From the NCBI RefSeq assembly GCF_018687715.1, contig NC_056766.1:11955501-12019500 (forward strand): 64,000 bases of DNA. Direction: 5' to 3'. Under the pieces are notes generated by a model that did no database searches, was not told where the DNA came from, and was given only the letters and a program-made list of their open reading frames with translations. Positions 1 to 11,678 of the stretch are shown here, piece by piece. Numbering within the stretch: the stretch's first letter is position 1; each line of letters starts with the position of its first letter. Both the position numbers and the translations under genes were made by a program. Source of the DNA: Carya illinoinensis. Its lineage: Eukaryota > Streptophyta > Magnoliopsida > Fagales > Juglandaceae.

Positions 1-1857
1 GTGTTGAATATGCCTTGAAGTGTTTTTCACAAGTTAAATAAGATGTTTGTTGATTTCATAGCAAGGATGGTAAGAAGAAAAAGAAGTGGGTGGCATGGGA
101 TAAAGTTTGCAGACCTACGGATGAAGGTGGGCTTGGTATTCGGAAATTGGAAGATATGAAAAAAGTCCTTCATATGAAATTTATCTGGCAATTTTTGTAT
201 GGAGATTCTCTTTGTGAAGTTTTTTTTCCGAGCCAAGTATAAAAGCTCAACATCATCCCTTCTTCTAAGCTCATGCTCTCACAAGTCTCATTTATGGATA
301 GCTTTAAAACTGTTGGTGAAACTTGTTCTTATAGGTGTGAGTTGGATCATCAATGAAGGCAAGATATTTTTTTGGTTTGAGGATTGGACCTCTTTTGGAA
401 TTCTGGGTGAACTCTCAGAAATTACTGATCCCTCTTTATCTATAGCGAATCTATATCCCAATACGGGAGCAAATTGGGAGAGAATTCGGGAGCTAGTGGG
501 GAATTCTCTATGTCAAGAGCTGAAATATAAAAAAAATCAACATTGCCTTGGGTGCCGATATTCCTATTTGGAGAGCCAAACAAAATGGTAAATTCTCCAC
601 CTCGTCAACTTGGCAAATCACCCATAATCAAAGTGTCAAAGTATCGTGGGCATAAATCTGGCATAGATTACTTCCTGGTAAGATTTCTACATTTATGTGG
701 AAATGCGTGTATAAAAGCTTACCTTTTGACAAGAATATTATGAAGTTGAATATGTGTCTAGCCTCTAAATGTGAATGTTGTAAAGTGGCTGCTCGTGAAT
801 CTTTGGATCACTCACTTCTTTTGGGAGAAGTTCCCACTTTTGTTTGGAATTTTTTTGAGTCAGCCTTGGGTTATTTACGGCCAACTCATACATGGGGTGG
901 AGAAATACAACAATGGTTATCCAAAGTTTAGGCGATATCTTAGCTTAGTGTAGTGATTGGTATCCTTCCTTCTTTGATCAGTTGGTTCTTATGGCTCTAC
1001 AGATGTATAGCTTGCATGGAGAGGATATTTGAAAACTAGGAGCAGGTGTGCTTTAAAGTCAATTTTCATATCTCAAACCCTTCACAACAAAATGAATAAA
1101 CCTTTTATCAAATGCTCAAAAGGTGTGATTTTGAAACAACTTGGACTAATGGAAATGCCTATCAAGCAAAAGACAACTCAACTTTTGAAATGGATGTGAC
1201 CAGCTCAGGGATATGCCAAACTCAATGTTGATGGAAGCAACCTAGGGAATCCTAGGAGTGAAGGAGGATGTATCCCTAGAAATGCTGATGGTCACATGAT
1301 TTTTGCCTTTGTCAAATTTAATGGCATAAGCTCCATTAATAATGCTGAGGTTAGGGCCCTCTCGGATGGCATTAAGTTTTGTGTTTAGAGGAATATTATG
1401 CATATTGAAGTCGAAACTGATTCTAAGCTTGTGGTCAAGTGGTGGGAAAAAGATGACCAAGTCCCTTGGAAGAGTCACATGTACTGGCATGAGGCTAAGT
1501 TGAAGGGAAATGAATCACGTAGCTGACAGATTAGCTAAGTTCAAGACTAATGATAATAACATTTTCTTTGCTAATAAACATAGTCTCCCGAAAGACATCT
1601 TGGGAGTTATTCAAATGGACCAAGCTGGGTTGCAAATTATTCGATGTAGATAGCAGCTTCCCACAGGTTTATTGTCCTCATACTTTGTCCTGTCTTTACC
1701 TTAACCAGGCTGTTTAGCTTTGTATGCAGGTGCTTTTTTCTTTGTTTTGCTCTACTCCGTCTTATTAAGGTGTTTTGGTTGTAAACATGGTATTCCTCCA
1801 TCATAAGTAAAGACTATAAATAAAATTGGGGTACTATCCTCTTCTTGAAAAAAAAAG
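1..1857 (+). mobile_element. LINE (L1-type) 3' fragment, degenerate
   Basis: This is the 3' part of a non-LTR retrotransposon ORF2, entering from the left edge. Segments in changing frames show the region after the RT palm (about 80-240, with GGLGIRKLEDMKK), a zf-RVT zinc-binding stretch (about 580-890, with Cys pairs in SKCECCK), and a C-terminal RNase H (about 1200-1560, with NVDGSN, AEVRAL and ETDSK carrying the D-E-D residues). Several stops and frame changes make it a pseudogene. It ends in an A-rich tail near 1847-1857, just after AATAAAATTGGGGTAC. The same 3' sequence closes the LINE ending near 40891, so both belong to one family. The 5' part lies outside the window, so no TSD can be checked. 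Confidence 0.85.
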
Positions 1858-2459
1858 GACACTCCTACTGCCTTCCGTTTTACCCCAAGAATAGGTTTGA
1901 GGTATGGGATCACTTCAGAGTGTCTGATTGTGGTCATGAAGAACATATAGTTACTTGTAACCATTGTGGGAAGCAATGAAAATTATATGATATTGGTCAT
2001 TTACTTTAATAGTTGGAGAACTTTTGTGGATATTGGGGAATTTAGAAAATGATTTTATTTTTTTGTTAAGAGAATTTTAGGCCTTGAGGAATTAAAATAT
2101 GTATTCTAGGTGTAAATATGAGGTATCGGTTCAATTGGAGATTTACCCAAGTTACATGATTTTCTATAGCTGACGATTGATATCTCCCTAGCGTTGTTGT
2201 GATGAAATTCTAAGAAGTCTACGTAAGCGAGGTTCCTATAGAAGACTTTGCATAAAAAGAAAATGAAACGAGGTTAGCTTTTAAAATATTCATGTTTTGT
2301 TTTTGAAAAGAATTGTGAAAAACAACCTCAATTATTTATTTTGTCATCATTCATGAACTTTGTAATTCTTATAATATTTTATTCAACTTTCATTTAAAAA
2401 TATCTCATCTCATCTCACTAATCAAACCGCACAAACGAAATTATATAAATACCTAGAAA
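1858..2459. other. Intergenic, A+T-rich, with MITE remnant
   Basis: No gene is supported here. The stretch lies between the poly-A end of the LINE and the 5' LTR of the Tat-type element. Its only recognisable content is the MITE-like segment near 2365-2440, listed separately. Confidence 0.5.
2365..2440. mobile_element. MITE remnant, GATGAGATGAG family
   Basis: The block TCTCATCTCATCTC next to TATTTTATTCAACTTTC matches, as reverse complement, the segment at about 41160-41228 (GAGATGAGAT, then AAGTTGAATAAAATATT). It also resembles one end of the complete MITE at 45566-45775. Only one end is present, so the superfamily is not decided by this copy. Confidence 0.5.
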
Positions 2460-3112
2460 TGTTAGTGTAAGTGGAAAAGGGCCCAAGCCCAGCGGCCTAA
2501 TCTATCCCTAGACCAAGTACGTTGGGGGACCAACAACAGCCAAGATCAAGGCCCACTTAAAGGTAAACACGGGGACTCGAGGTAGGAGAGACTCGGCCCA
2601 CCCCTATAATATTCCTAACCATTAGAAGGGCCCTTGGGTCGAAACCCTAAGGTGGTTGTGAAGCCCATTGCAGGCCCTGATCACCTAAGGCCATGTTGGG
2701 GAACCAAGACCTAACAAAAGGTACATGGGTGCACCCAGCTAGGGACATGTTGCATTTAAGGTATGTCAGGAGACACAAATACACGATGGTGTGCCCTTGG
2801 GAAGATGCGACCTCAGCATGGCACTATGCCACAATAGTAGGGAGGTGGCAAGTTTGATCTGGACACGACTTGACATCCCACGATCTCCCTTGACAACAGA
2901 CCCCAAGCTAGATATAAATACCCTGATCTCACCCATGGAGGAAGGTCTAATTTCTTTTTCACTTCAACACTTCATTCACCTAAGAACTCTCGACTAACTT
3001 TAGCATCAGACAATTTGCAGGCTCTACTGGAGTGCACTATTTGCTCTTCTTGTAGGTGTCGAACGTGTCGATCTTCGTGGAACTGCTTGGGCTGTGAAAC
3101 ACGACATCAACA
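2460..3112 (+). repeat. 5' LTR of the Tat-type element
   Basis: It begins TGTTAGTGTAAG and ends ACGACATCAACA, directly before a primer-binding-site-like sequence. Its last 57 or so bases recur at 11783-11839. Length is about 653 bp. The right boundary is secure from the repeat and PBS. The left boundary rests only on the TG start. Confidence 0.7.
2914..2925 (+). promoter_or_regulatory. LTR TATA box
   Basis: GATATAAATACC lies about 190 bp upstream of the LTR end and is followed by a pyrimidine-rich, ACTTCAACACTTC-type leader. This is the expected position for the U3/R promoter of a plant LTR. Inferred from sequence only. Confidence 0.45.
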
Positions 3113-3113
3113 T

Positions 3114-3132
3114 TGGTGCCATCTGTGGGATA
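3114..3132 (+). other. Primer binding site-like sequence
   Basis: TGGTGCCATCTGTGGGATA begins two bases after the LTR end. It resembles the TGGCGCCGTCTGTGGGA sequence often found just inside plant gypsy LTRs. I do not assign the tRNA. Confidence 0.5.
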
Positions 3133-3399
3133 CTTTTCTTTTCCCTAGCTGCATCTATTTCGCTCGACCAGGCAAGTGCTTTGGTGGACGAAGAGAGGTG
3201 CATGATGCACCTCGAGCTGTGGGAACTGGGTGACAAGTACGCGAAAATAGCCAAGCAAGTAGGTGCACTGTCCACCATCGACCAACTACTCAGCAACATG
3301 AACCTACCCTACAGCACTGGAGTAATGATGGTGCCCCTATCGCCAAAGTTTCAAGTCCCCTAGATGGAGCTATAAGACGGAACTAAAGATCCCCTGGAG

Positions 3400-4010
3400 C
3401 ATCTGTACACATTTAGGCCCACATGACCTTGAACGACTTTCCCAAGGAGGTGGCCTACCAAGCCTTTCCCCTAAAGCTAAAAGAGGGTGGCTTGAACCTG
3501 GTTCGAATCCCTGTCAACTGGGACCATTGTGAGCTTTGACAAGCTGGTGCGACTATTCATGACACAGTTCTTGGCAAGCTGGAAAAGGAGACAACCAGCC
3601 ACCTACCTCCTAACAGTGAAGCAATGAGACTAAGAGAACCTAAACTCATATCTCATTGGCTTCAATCGGGAGCAAATGTCCAATGACGATCAAGAGTAGA
3701 AGATTACTCTGGCCGCCCTCTTGGGTGGAGTTGGGCCCAGGAACCCCTTCAAGATGGAAATAGCTCAGCGGACATTGGACAGATTGATTAACGTGGAGGA
3801 CACTTTAGAGGCCCTGACTGCCCCACGACGATCTGAGATGGAACATGCAAACCTCAGGGTGACCGGGCAGAAGGGAATCGTGGTCGTGAGCGAGAAAAGA
3901 AAGGGGCCACCGAGTTAAGAAAGAAGGGTGAAGCCTTTGCGCGGCTACAAAATGGGCACTAGGCACACTCCAGCCTAGCAGTAGAAGGGGACAAGGAATT
4001 GAGCCCATAA
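3400..4010 (+). pseudogene. Tat-type gag remnant
   Basis: Broken frames read like a plant gypsy gag (retrotrans_gag family). FDKLVRLFMTQFLASWKRR and YLLTVKQ lie near 3535-3625. After stops come NREQMSNDD and the stretch LAALLGGVGPRNPFKMEIAQ (about 3700-3770), ending about 3918. This matches the usual capsid order of 'F..L...F...F' followed by 'Y...F..E...'. There is no zinc knuckle that I can see. Several stops and frame changes mean no functional protein. Confidence 0.6.
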
Positions 4011-4339
4011 AGGAATCTAGGGTGAGAAACAGTGGGATGTCAGTACTACAACTACCATATGACTGACCGGCACAGCGCTAAGGATTCCTATGCCTTGAGG
4101 ATAAGGTGAGAAGGGGACCTGTAGAGCCCAGGGTATTGGTCAAGGACCGCTAAGAACAGTACCAAACCACCTGGCAGGAGCCCTCTGAGAGTAGAAGGGC
4201 TGCTCGGGGGAATTTGGACAATCGAGGGAGAATATGCTAGGGGAGGGACCACCTCATTGGCTTGAAGAGCACACGCTAGAAGAGGACGCTATGAGGAGAT
4301 CTTCACGACGACGGGCAAAGTCCCGCCCAAGACCCAACG

Positions 4340-4745
4340 GTCAGCCAGGGTAGTCATGATAAGCTTCAGCAAGAAGGATGAAGAAGGAATCCTTCACCCA
4401 CATGATGATGCATTGGTGGTGATGATTCATATAGTGAACTTCACCACTCGAAGGATTCTGGTTGACAATGGAAGCTAGTCAGACATCCTTTTATGGGAAG
4501 CGTTCGTCAGGATGGGAATCAGCCTCGACCGGTTGTGCTTGACGCCTGTACCACTCAAAGGCTTCACACTATCTGTGCTAGCCGGGAAAGCCCCAAGAAC
4601 TGCAGCCACCATGGTAGATTTCCTAGTAGTCAAGGCTCCGTCCTCGTACAATGCGATACTAGGATGCATCACCCTGAATAGTCTGAAGGCTGTGACCTCC
4701 ACTTACCACCTACCCAAAAGTGGGGGAAATTTGAGGTGAACAGAT
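4340..4745 (+). pseudogene. Retropepsin-like protease remnant
   Basis: The frame reads SKKDEEGILHPHDDALVV, then the active-site region RRILVDNGS, then DILLWEAFVRMGI, LTPVPLKGF, and VDFLVVKAPSSYNAILG. This is the typical gypsy aspartic protease order ending in 'YNAILGRPTLN'. The catalytic Asp is kept in VDNGS, with DNGS in place of DTGA/DSGA as is common in this lineage. A TAG stop directly follows VDNGS, so the domain is broken. Confidence 0.7.
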
Positions 4746-4904
4746 CCTAGCTAGGGAGTGTTATGCTCAAGAGTTGACGCACGAAGTCAAAAGGAGTGGA
4801 AAATGTGGCACGAGCAGTAAAGGAGAACGAGCTGCCTTTGCCACCCAACCTAGTCAAGTGGGATGAGGAAGTCCACAATGAAACTAGCCACTGGAACTAG
4901 TCTC

Positions 4905-6360
4905 GGTTGATAGCAGACTAGAGTGAACCATTTGTGTCGATACACGAATAGTACTAGGGTTGAGGTAAGCCTTGAAACGCCTCCTCATTGAGCACCAATA
5001 TGTCTTTTCTTGGAGCCATGAGGAGATGCCGGGGATAGATAACTTAGTGATTGAACACTGATTCTGCGTCGACCCAACTGCCCAAAAAGTCAAGCAAAAG
5101 CGATGAAGCTTTAGTGCTGAGAAGTATGCGGCCATAGTCAAATAAGTGTATCACCTCCTAGAGGCAGGATTCATCTAAGAGGTACACTACCTAGAATGGC
5201 TCTCCAATGTAGTCCTGGTAAAGAAAGTGAATGGGAAGTGGCGGATGTGTGTTGACTTCACTGACCTAAACAAAGCCTGCCTAATAGACAACTTTCCCCT
5301 ATCCCGTATCGACCTCATTGTAGACTTGACAGCAGGGCACACCCTTCTCAGTTTTATGGATGCATAATTCGGATACAATCAGATCAGAATGAGCTTAGCT
5401 GATGAAGTAAAGACAGGCTTTGTTATGGATCGAGGACTGTATTGTTACAAGGCCATGTTGTTTGGCCTAAAAAATGCTAAGGCCACCTATGAGAAGCTAG
5501 TCAATAGAATCTTCAAGCAACAAATTAGTTGGAACATGGAATTGTATGTGGACGACCTGTTGGTGAAGAGCAAGAAGGCCAAACTACACCTGGTGGACCT
5601 CTGAGAGGCCTTCACCATCCTCTGACGATGTTAGATAAAGCTCAACCTGGCAAAGTGTGCATTTGGAGTTGAGTTAGAAAAAATCTTGGGCTTCATGGTC
5701 TTTGAAAGAGGGATAAAAGTTAACCCTTAAAAGGTCAAAGCAATAAAAGGAATGCTCACTCCTCACAACCTTCACGAGGTATAGAGACTGGCAGGAAGGG
5801 TAGTAGCCCTCAACCGCTTCATCGCCCGATCAACCGACCGATGCCTCTCATTCTTCAAAGTTTTAAGGAAGGCCCAGGAATGGGACACAACCTGCGAAGA
5901 AGCCTTCTCCGACCTGAAGAGATACCTGGCTCATCCTCTAACCCTCAGCCAAACAAAACTAGGAGACGACCTAACAGTGTATCTGGTTGTGTCTCCACAT
6001 GCAGCCTTTATAGTATTGGTCTGAGACAAGGAGGAAGGACAAAGGCCAGTCTATTACACTAGTCGAGCTTTCCAGGGAGCAGAAGCTAGATACCCCCAGA
6101 TGAAGGTGTTGTTATTCACACTGGTGGTTACAACGAGGAGACTGAGACCTTACTTCTAGGTCCACCTACTGAAGGCACTGACTGACGTGCCCCTCAAAAG
6201 GGTCCCGCAGAAGTTGGATACGTCGGGTCGACTTACTAAGTAGGAAATCAAGTTTAGTGAGTTTGACATCGAGTACCAACCCTGTGTTGTGATCAAATGA
6301 CAAGTGCTAGCAGACTTCATCGTAGAGTTCACCAGCTTTCTGAGAGAAATGCAAACCACA
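4905..6360 (+). pseudogene. Tat-type reverse transcriptase and first RNase H
   Basis: RT motifs appear in order: VVLVKKVNGKWRMCVDFTDL (about 5210-5265), LIDNFPLSRIDL, LLSFMDA-FGYNQI (5350-5385), GLYCYKAMLFGLKNAKATYE (5430-5495) and the catalytic YVDD box (5544-5555). These are followed by LNLAKCAFGVE and the connection segment. The first RNase H-like region follows (about 5890-6330), with RPVYYTSRAFQGAEARYP. At least eight stops lie in what was one frame, so this is dead. The catalytic YVDD is preserved. Confidence 0.82.
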
Positions 6361-6374
6361 CCCCTTGGAAAGCC

Positions 6375-6869
6375 TTAGCAAGTCTACGTAGATGACTCAT
6401 CCTGCTGGGCTGGTAGGGGTGTGGGGGTGCACATAGTAATGAAACAAGGGAAAGAGCACAACTACGCAGTCAAACTAACCTTTAAAGTGACCAACAATGA
6501 GGCTAAGTATGAGGCGCTCTTGGGGGGAATGCCGGTAGCTTGACTACTGGGAACAGAAGAAGTGGAAGTAAAGGCTGACTCCCAAGTGGTCGTCAACCAA
6601 GTTCTAGGACAGTTTGCCCCAAAGGGGGAAAGGTTGAAGTAATACCTCCAACTTTTCTGTAATGAATGCAATCGCTTCCATTACTTTTGCATCCAATAGG
6701 TCCCAAAGAGGAGAACCAAAAGGCAAATCAGCTAGCGAAAGTTGCCTCGGGACAGCAGGAGCTCCTCCTCCCAAAACAGACTATTGAAAAAACAATTGAC
6801 ACCCTATCCATTGGGATCGAGCAACTTAGGATAGAAATAGCGTCCCTTGAACGGGTAACGGACATCAGG
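6375..6869 (+). pseudogene. Second (archaeal-type) RNase H, Tat hallmark
   Basis: After the first RNase H the frame reads VYVDDSSCWAGRGVGVHIV, then KLTFKVTNNEAKYEALLGGM, VEVKADSQVVVNQVLGQF and VPKEENQKANQLAKVAS. The D...E...D...N/D pattern and the phrase 'TNNEAKYEALL' are typical of the additional aRNH of Tat retrotransposons. It ends exactly where the solo LTR is inserted (TSD TCAGG at 6865-6869). Two or three stops are visible. Confidence 0.78.
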
Positions 6870-8979
6870 TGTGATGACTCGCTTTTGAGTGTATTTTCGC
6901 TGAAATAATTGTTTTTATTTTAATTAATATATTAGTTTAATTATTTTAATTTAATTGCATTTTTTAAAATTAGTTTTTAATTTAATTTAATTTATTTGAT
7001 GTTGTGTTTTATTCCTTTTAGTTGTTTTATGTTTTTTTTTAATCTCTTATCGGCGTGTTTTCCGGAATGAGGATTGGACCTCATTTCTTTTTTCATCTTT
7101 TTCCTTTTTCTCTTTTTTCCTTTTTTTCTTTTTCCCTTCTTTTCTTTTTCCTTCCTTTTTCTTTTTTTTCTTTTTTTTCTTTCCTTTCTCCCGCTCGAGC
7201 CCCCCCCTCGAGCTCTCTCTCTCTCTTCCCTCTCCCTCACGCCGGACGTCTCTTCAACAGCCCAGACCGCCGCCGTCCGGCCACCGTTTGGCCCACCACC
7301 GGTCCCAAACTCTTCCCCTCCCTCCGGCGCACCACCCCTCCAAAGCCCACCCCCAACCGGCCGGCCGTTTGGCCGGAAAAGCTCTCCAAAGGCTGCACGG
7401 ATTTTGCTCCGATCCGCCTCCGTCGCTCCACCTCCGGCCACCATTTCTTCACCACTTCATCACCGGTCCCTTGCCGTCCTAACCCACCCATTTCCGGCCT
7501 CCAACGACCACCGGAACAGCTCCTACGAGCTTAGTTTCCGATTTGCACTTTCCGGCCATTTCCGGCGATTCCGCCGCCACCCACGGCCAACCACCACTTC
7601 CAATAGCTTCACAACCATCCCTAGACCATCCCCTATCAATTTTGTGTCCTAGTTTGTCCCCGTTCAAAAGTGGGTTTTTCACAACCCACGGCCACAGTGA
7701 ATTTTCACTGTGACGTTGCTTTTCCGGTGCCGATTGCAACGCCGCGTGTTTTCTAAAATTGCCATATAGCGCTGTAAGTATTTTCCAAACCCTACTTTCA
7801 GATTTAAATATATATTGCTCATTCAATATTTATTTGTTGTTGGTTGGTTGATTCCGGACTGAGTCCGAGGAGTTCGGGGGTCGGATGGATGGAGGACGGA
7901 GTTGCTTGATTTATTGTTTTATGGTTGGTTGTTTGTCTTGGAGCATTGATAATTGCATTTGCATGATGCATGCACATGTATTTTATTTTATTTGAGAAAC
8001 CCTGTTTTGCTGGCGTGATTAGATTTTCGGGTTCGTGTGTCTCACGAGCTCAAGCCGGGATGAGTTATTATCTCGGTGGAGCTCCTCTGGTCACTCGGGA
8101 GTGGATAATACTGAGTGACGTCCCCTGAGTTGTCGCTGGGCGACGACGGGAGCGGGGCTAGAGGATGGCCCGGCCAGGTACGCGCAGGGCGTGAGTCTGG
8201 GCATCGCTCTACTCACCGACTCCGTGGCCCTTTGCTGGCGAGGGCTAGAGGATGGCCTGGCCAGGTACGCGCGGGGCGCGAGTCTGGGCATCGCTCGTTT
8301 AGGTGTCACATGCGCGGTCCCTACCTGCGGTGTGGCACATAGCCAGGGTATGCGGATGATCCCTAGGGGAGGTCATGGTGCATGCATAACCGGTGTGTTT
8401 TATGGTTTTCGGATGCGGGCCATTTTCTGGGAAAATGGTGGTTTGGGCCATTGTCTGGGATAATGGCGAGGCGTGGTTTTTAAGAATATGTTTTTATTGG
8501 GCCAAATGGGTTTTTGGCGTGCGTGGAAAAAATGTGGTTTTGCGGGGCATGTGCATTGGTTTTTCTTGCATCCATGTCGTTTGAGTTCTATGTGTTTTTA
8601 TCTGGTGGTGTTTGGGTTTTACTTACCTGCGGTACCATTTTTGGTTCCGTAGCTTTTGGTGCAGAGTTCGAGGAGGAGGAGGAGGAGGCTGAGCCCGAGG
8701 ATGCGGCTCCGCCGGGTTGCTGATGTTATGCTTGTACTTGATATTTTATTATATGCGTGTTTTGTAATATTTTATTTATGTACATTTTAAACAGCTTGTA
8801 TTACGTTGAGAACAATTCTGGTACTTAGTTATGACTTTCGTTATCCGTTGCGTGTTATTCCGTGCACATTGTTGTTTCTGCACACACTTGGCACCGTCGA
8901 TGGGATGGTGACCCGGGTTGTCACCATCCGGACGTCTCGATCCCCCCGTGTTCGGGTGTGGGGATTTGGGGGCGTCACA
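6870..8979 (+). mobile_element. Solo LTR, family TGTGATGACYCGC
   Basis: A 2110-bp insertion starting TGTGATGACTCGC and ending GGGGGCGTCACA, flanked by a perfect 5-bp TSD TCAGG (6865-6869 and 8980-8984). It carries no gag or pol. It contains an A+T-rich 5' third, a long CT tract (about 7085-7240), a GC-rich CCGGCC segment (7250-7600), a GTAAGT at 7774, an 87-bp tandem duplication (8156-8295) and a GAG repeat (about 8669-8690). A second copy starts at 62743 and stays alignable to the window end. It sits inside the Tat pol, between aRNH and integrase, so it is younger than that element. Confidence 0.85.
8156..8295 (+). repeat. 87-bp tandem duplication in the solo LTR
   Basis: The segment GGCTAGAGGATGGCC...GGGCATCGCTC starts at 8156 and again at 8243. 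It contains CCAGGTACGCGC and differs at only a few bases between copies. Confidence 0.8.
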
Positions 8980-9674
8980 TCAGGAACTTCATGTAGGAGG
9001 GCAAGGTCCCTAGCGATGTGGAAAATACCTGGAAGGTCAGGAACAGAATAGCTCGGTTTACCTTACTAGATGGGATCCTATATAAGATAGGCTTCTCCGA
9101 ACCCCTCCTTCGATTCTTGTCACCCAACGAGGTGCAGTATGTGCTAACAGAGGTTCATGAAGAGATCTGTGGGAGCCACACTAGAGGATAGGCGTTGGCT
9201 ACAAAGGTTACCTGAGCAAGATACTACTGGCCTCATTCCCTCAAAGATGCCAAAAGTTTTGCGATGAAGTGCCTAAGGTGTTAAGAGCACGAGTCGGCGA
9301 TGTGTTACCCCCTTGAAGAATTAACGTCAATTACCTCACCATGGCCCTTTACCCAATGGGGACTGGACCTGATTGGTCCATTCTCAACCACCAGAGGAGG
9401 AGCCAAATTTGTAATGGTGGCGGTCGACTACTTCATAAAATGGGTCAAAGTATAGGCCCTTACGAGTGTCACCTCTCGGACTATCACATAATTCCTATGG
9501 AGATCAGTGGTGTGCAGGTTTGGCATAACTCATGCCTTTGTGTCAGATAATGGAAAACAGTTTGACTATTTGCATTATCAGGAATGGTACGTAGACCTAG
9601 GGATCAAGGTAAAGTACACATCGTCAGGACACCTCCGAGCCAATAGCCAGGTTAAGGTGACTAACAAAACCCTT
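8980..9674 (+). pseudogene. Integrase of the Tat-type element, N-terminal and core
   Basis: Past the solo LTR the pol frame resumes with LDGILYKIGFSEPLLRFLSP. An HHCC zinc finger follows (H...H in EVHEEICGSH, CLRC at about 9272), then the core, with QWGLDLIGPFSTTRGGAKFV (first Asp) and FVSDNGKQFD (second Asp, about 9536-9565). The third catalytic Glu and the C-terminus are absent, because the frame is cut at 9674 by another LTR-like insertion. Stops occur near 9190, 9280 and 9450. Confidence 0.75.
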
Positions 9675-10385
9675 TGTGATATCCCCATTTTATTTGTATT
9701 TTTATTGAGTGATGTTATTTCAATTATTATAATTAGTGATTTTCTTATTTTAAATTAAAGGTGATTTTTAAAATATTATTTTATGATTTTTAAATTGTGA
9801 AATTATTTTAACGTGCTTTCTTGCTATTTATTATTACATTATATTTTAATTACATTTTAATTTAAATTAGTTATTTTTGGGCTTTAAAATTATTGTGTTT
9901 TTGGGATTTTATTATTTTATTTTATTCTATTATTGCGTTTAAATTATTTTATTTAATTTAGTGTTTTGAATACTAATTTTCGTTGGATTAATTTCTTAAC
10001 CCAGGTTATAAGGGTTAAACCTCATTTCTGTCCCTACATTATTCTTTTTCTCTTATTTTTCTTTTCTCTTTTTCTTCTTTCTTTTTCTTTTTCTTCTATC
10101 CTCCTCTGATTCTCTCTCCCCGTGTGCATGACCTGTTCCTTCCTCGCGCCGCCTGGCTCATTCTCTTCCCCTCTAGCCAGTAAACATCCCCCTCCATTTT
10201 CAAACCACCCTGTGTAGCTGTTAGCTGCCACGTACGGCTAGAAGCCGTGGCCTCCTTTTCTTCTAGCTCTACTTTGTGCCACCCATTGCCATCGCCATTG
10301 CTTCCGTTCTCTTCCTCTTCTTCCTCTTCTTCTTCATCTTCCTCCTCTTCCACCTCTTCTCATACTTTTGCCACTTCCTTTTAAG
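9675..10385 (+). mobile_element. Partial LTR, family TGTGATATCCCC
   Basis: It begins TGTGATATCCCC exactly where the integrase reading stops. It has the same architecture as the 6870 LTR: an A+T-rich run, then AACCTCATTTCTGTCC, then a long CT tract (10040-10130), then a CTCTTCTTCCTC tract. The far end and a TSD are not found. At about 10385 the sequence passes into the antisense ORF region, so a deletion has removed the LTR end and the rest of integrase. Distantly related to the 6870 family by layout; the right boundary is approximate. Confidence 0.55.
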
Positions 10386-10389
10386 GGGT

Positions 10390-11503
10390 CAGGGAACCCC
10401 TGGAAGAGGTGTGCGCCTCCTAAATAGCCTCGGTGTCTTCATGGGAACCTTCCTCCCTCAGAGTTTCCTTGAAGGACTCAAATGTCTCTACCCTGCCGGC
10501 GATGTGGGGAGGAGGGTGCACGAAGGATTCCAAGAATGCAGCCTCGAAGATTGAGTCATCCTCTTCTTCCAAGAGGGAGAATGGCTGCTTGACAAAGGCC
10601 GAATGGGGGCCTGGGAAGAGAAGGGTCTATGGCTAGCGGCTCCACAGGGATCGTACGGGGGGCCGCCGAAGTAGAAGTCCTAGTGATAGCACTCGACTCG
10701 CTCAGGTACGAAATCATCCTCCCCCATGGAGTGGGTCATGATGTGCCTTTGTTAGCTTGGCTTCATCTCTGATAGGGTCCGTCGTCCACTTCCCCTCCGA
10801 GGAGATGGCGCCTGGTCTTGAAAGACCCGATTGGTTTAGAGGGAACCACCAAATGAAGCATCGTGTGCCCGTGATTAGGCCATCACCCTAGCAATCCGAG
10901 CCTCTTCCTTCGGGGTTAGTCTGATTTCCAGAGTCTGTGAAGAGGGGATAAGGCCCGAACTGGCCTGGATAAGGAACTTTTGTTGAGTCAACTCCCCCTC
11001 GGAGAACTCCTAGCTCGAGCCCGATATAAAGAAAAACTTTCAAGTGTAGTCCTTGATGCTCAAATGGAGCGACTCTAGCATGGAAATCCTCTTGCAAGGG
11101 ACCCGAGCCTAAATGTCACAAAGACTCCCCGAGCATTGATGGGGTACATTGACAGGAACTCTTGAGCTATCAAGTTGGGTTATACCTCGCCAGCCTCAGT
11201 GAAAGACTTCCTGACGATGATGCAGCTAGAAACCAAAAGCCACCAGGCATTGGGGTTGAGCTGAGCCGGGGTTAGTCCTAGGTAGTGGTGAACCTCCCAG
11301 ATAGGACGACAGAACGGGAGGGGAACACCATTAGTGAACATCAGGGAGTAGAGAGCTACCTGAGTTGCTACCCCGTTTGGAGTCACCACATGTTCTTACG
11401 GGTGTGGAACTAACCGAGAGATGCCATACCTAATCTGGAAGGCATGAAGATTGCCGTTGGTCGAAATAAGGGGCTGTGGGTTGGTGGAAGTTTTTCGGGC
11501 CAT
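10390..11503 (-). pseudogene. Antisense extra ORF of the Tat element
   Basis: On the minus strand the most likely start is MARKTSTNPQPLIS at 11503. After a stop near 11396 the frame continues with MFTNGVPLPFCRPIWEVHHY and LTPAQLNPNAWWLLVSS (about 11320-11210). This resembles the plant 'putative gypsy type transposon' domain (Transposase_28), where 'PL...V...L...G..P.QL.PN.W' is the core. A third segment (11097-10888) continues downstream. Extra ORFs between integrase and 3' LTR, often antisense, are known in Tat elements such as Grande; their role is unknown. A TATA box lies upstream at 11679-11688. At least four stops or frameshifts. Confidence 0.62.
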
Positions 11504-11678
11504 GAGAATAGTGAAGGTTGGCAGAAAGGAAGGACATGACGAGCAACAAAAAGAAATAGGGAAGCAAAAGGAGAAGGGAGGCGTTGCAGCCAAGAGAGAG
11601 AGGCGAGGTATAGGATACATGGGGAAAGGGAATGCTGAGGAGAGTTGCAAAAATGTGGGAGAAGGAAATAGGGGAGGG

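Noticed and set aside
3490..3515. GGTTCGAATCCC resembling a tRNA T-loop
   Set aside because: No acceptor, D or anticodon arm of the right spacing surrounds it. It lies within the gag remnant.
7074..7652. Long proline/phenylalanine-rich frame in the LTR, also open in the copy at 62826-63479
   Set aside because: The shared part differs mostly by amino-acid-changing substitutions, and the frames diverge at the CT tract. The composition comes from CT and CCG repeats. I see no sign of coding selection.
10034..10353. Glu/Lys-rich minus-strand frames at 10034-10353
   Set aside because: They are the complement of CTT/TCC tracts in the partial LTR.
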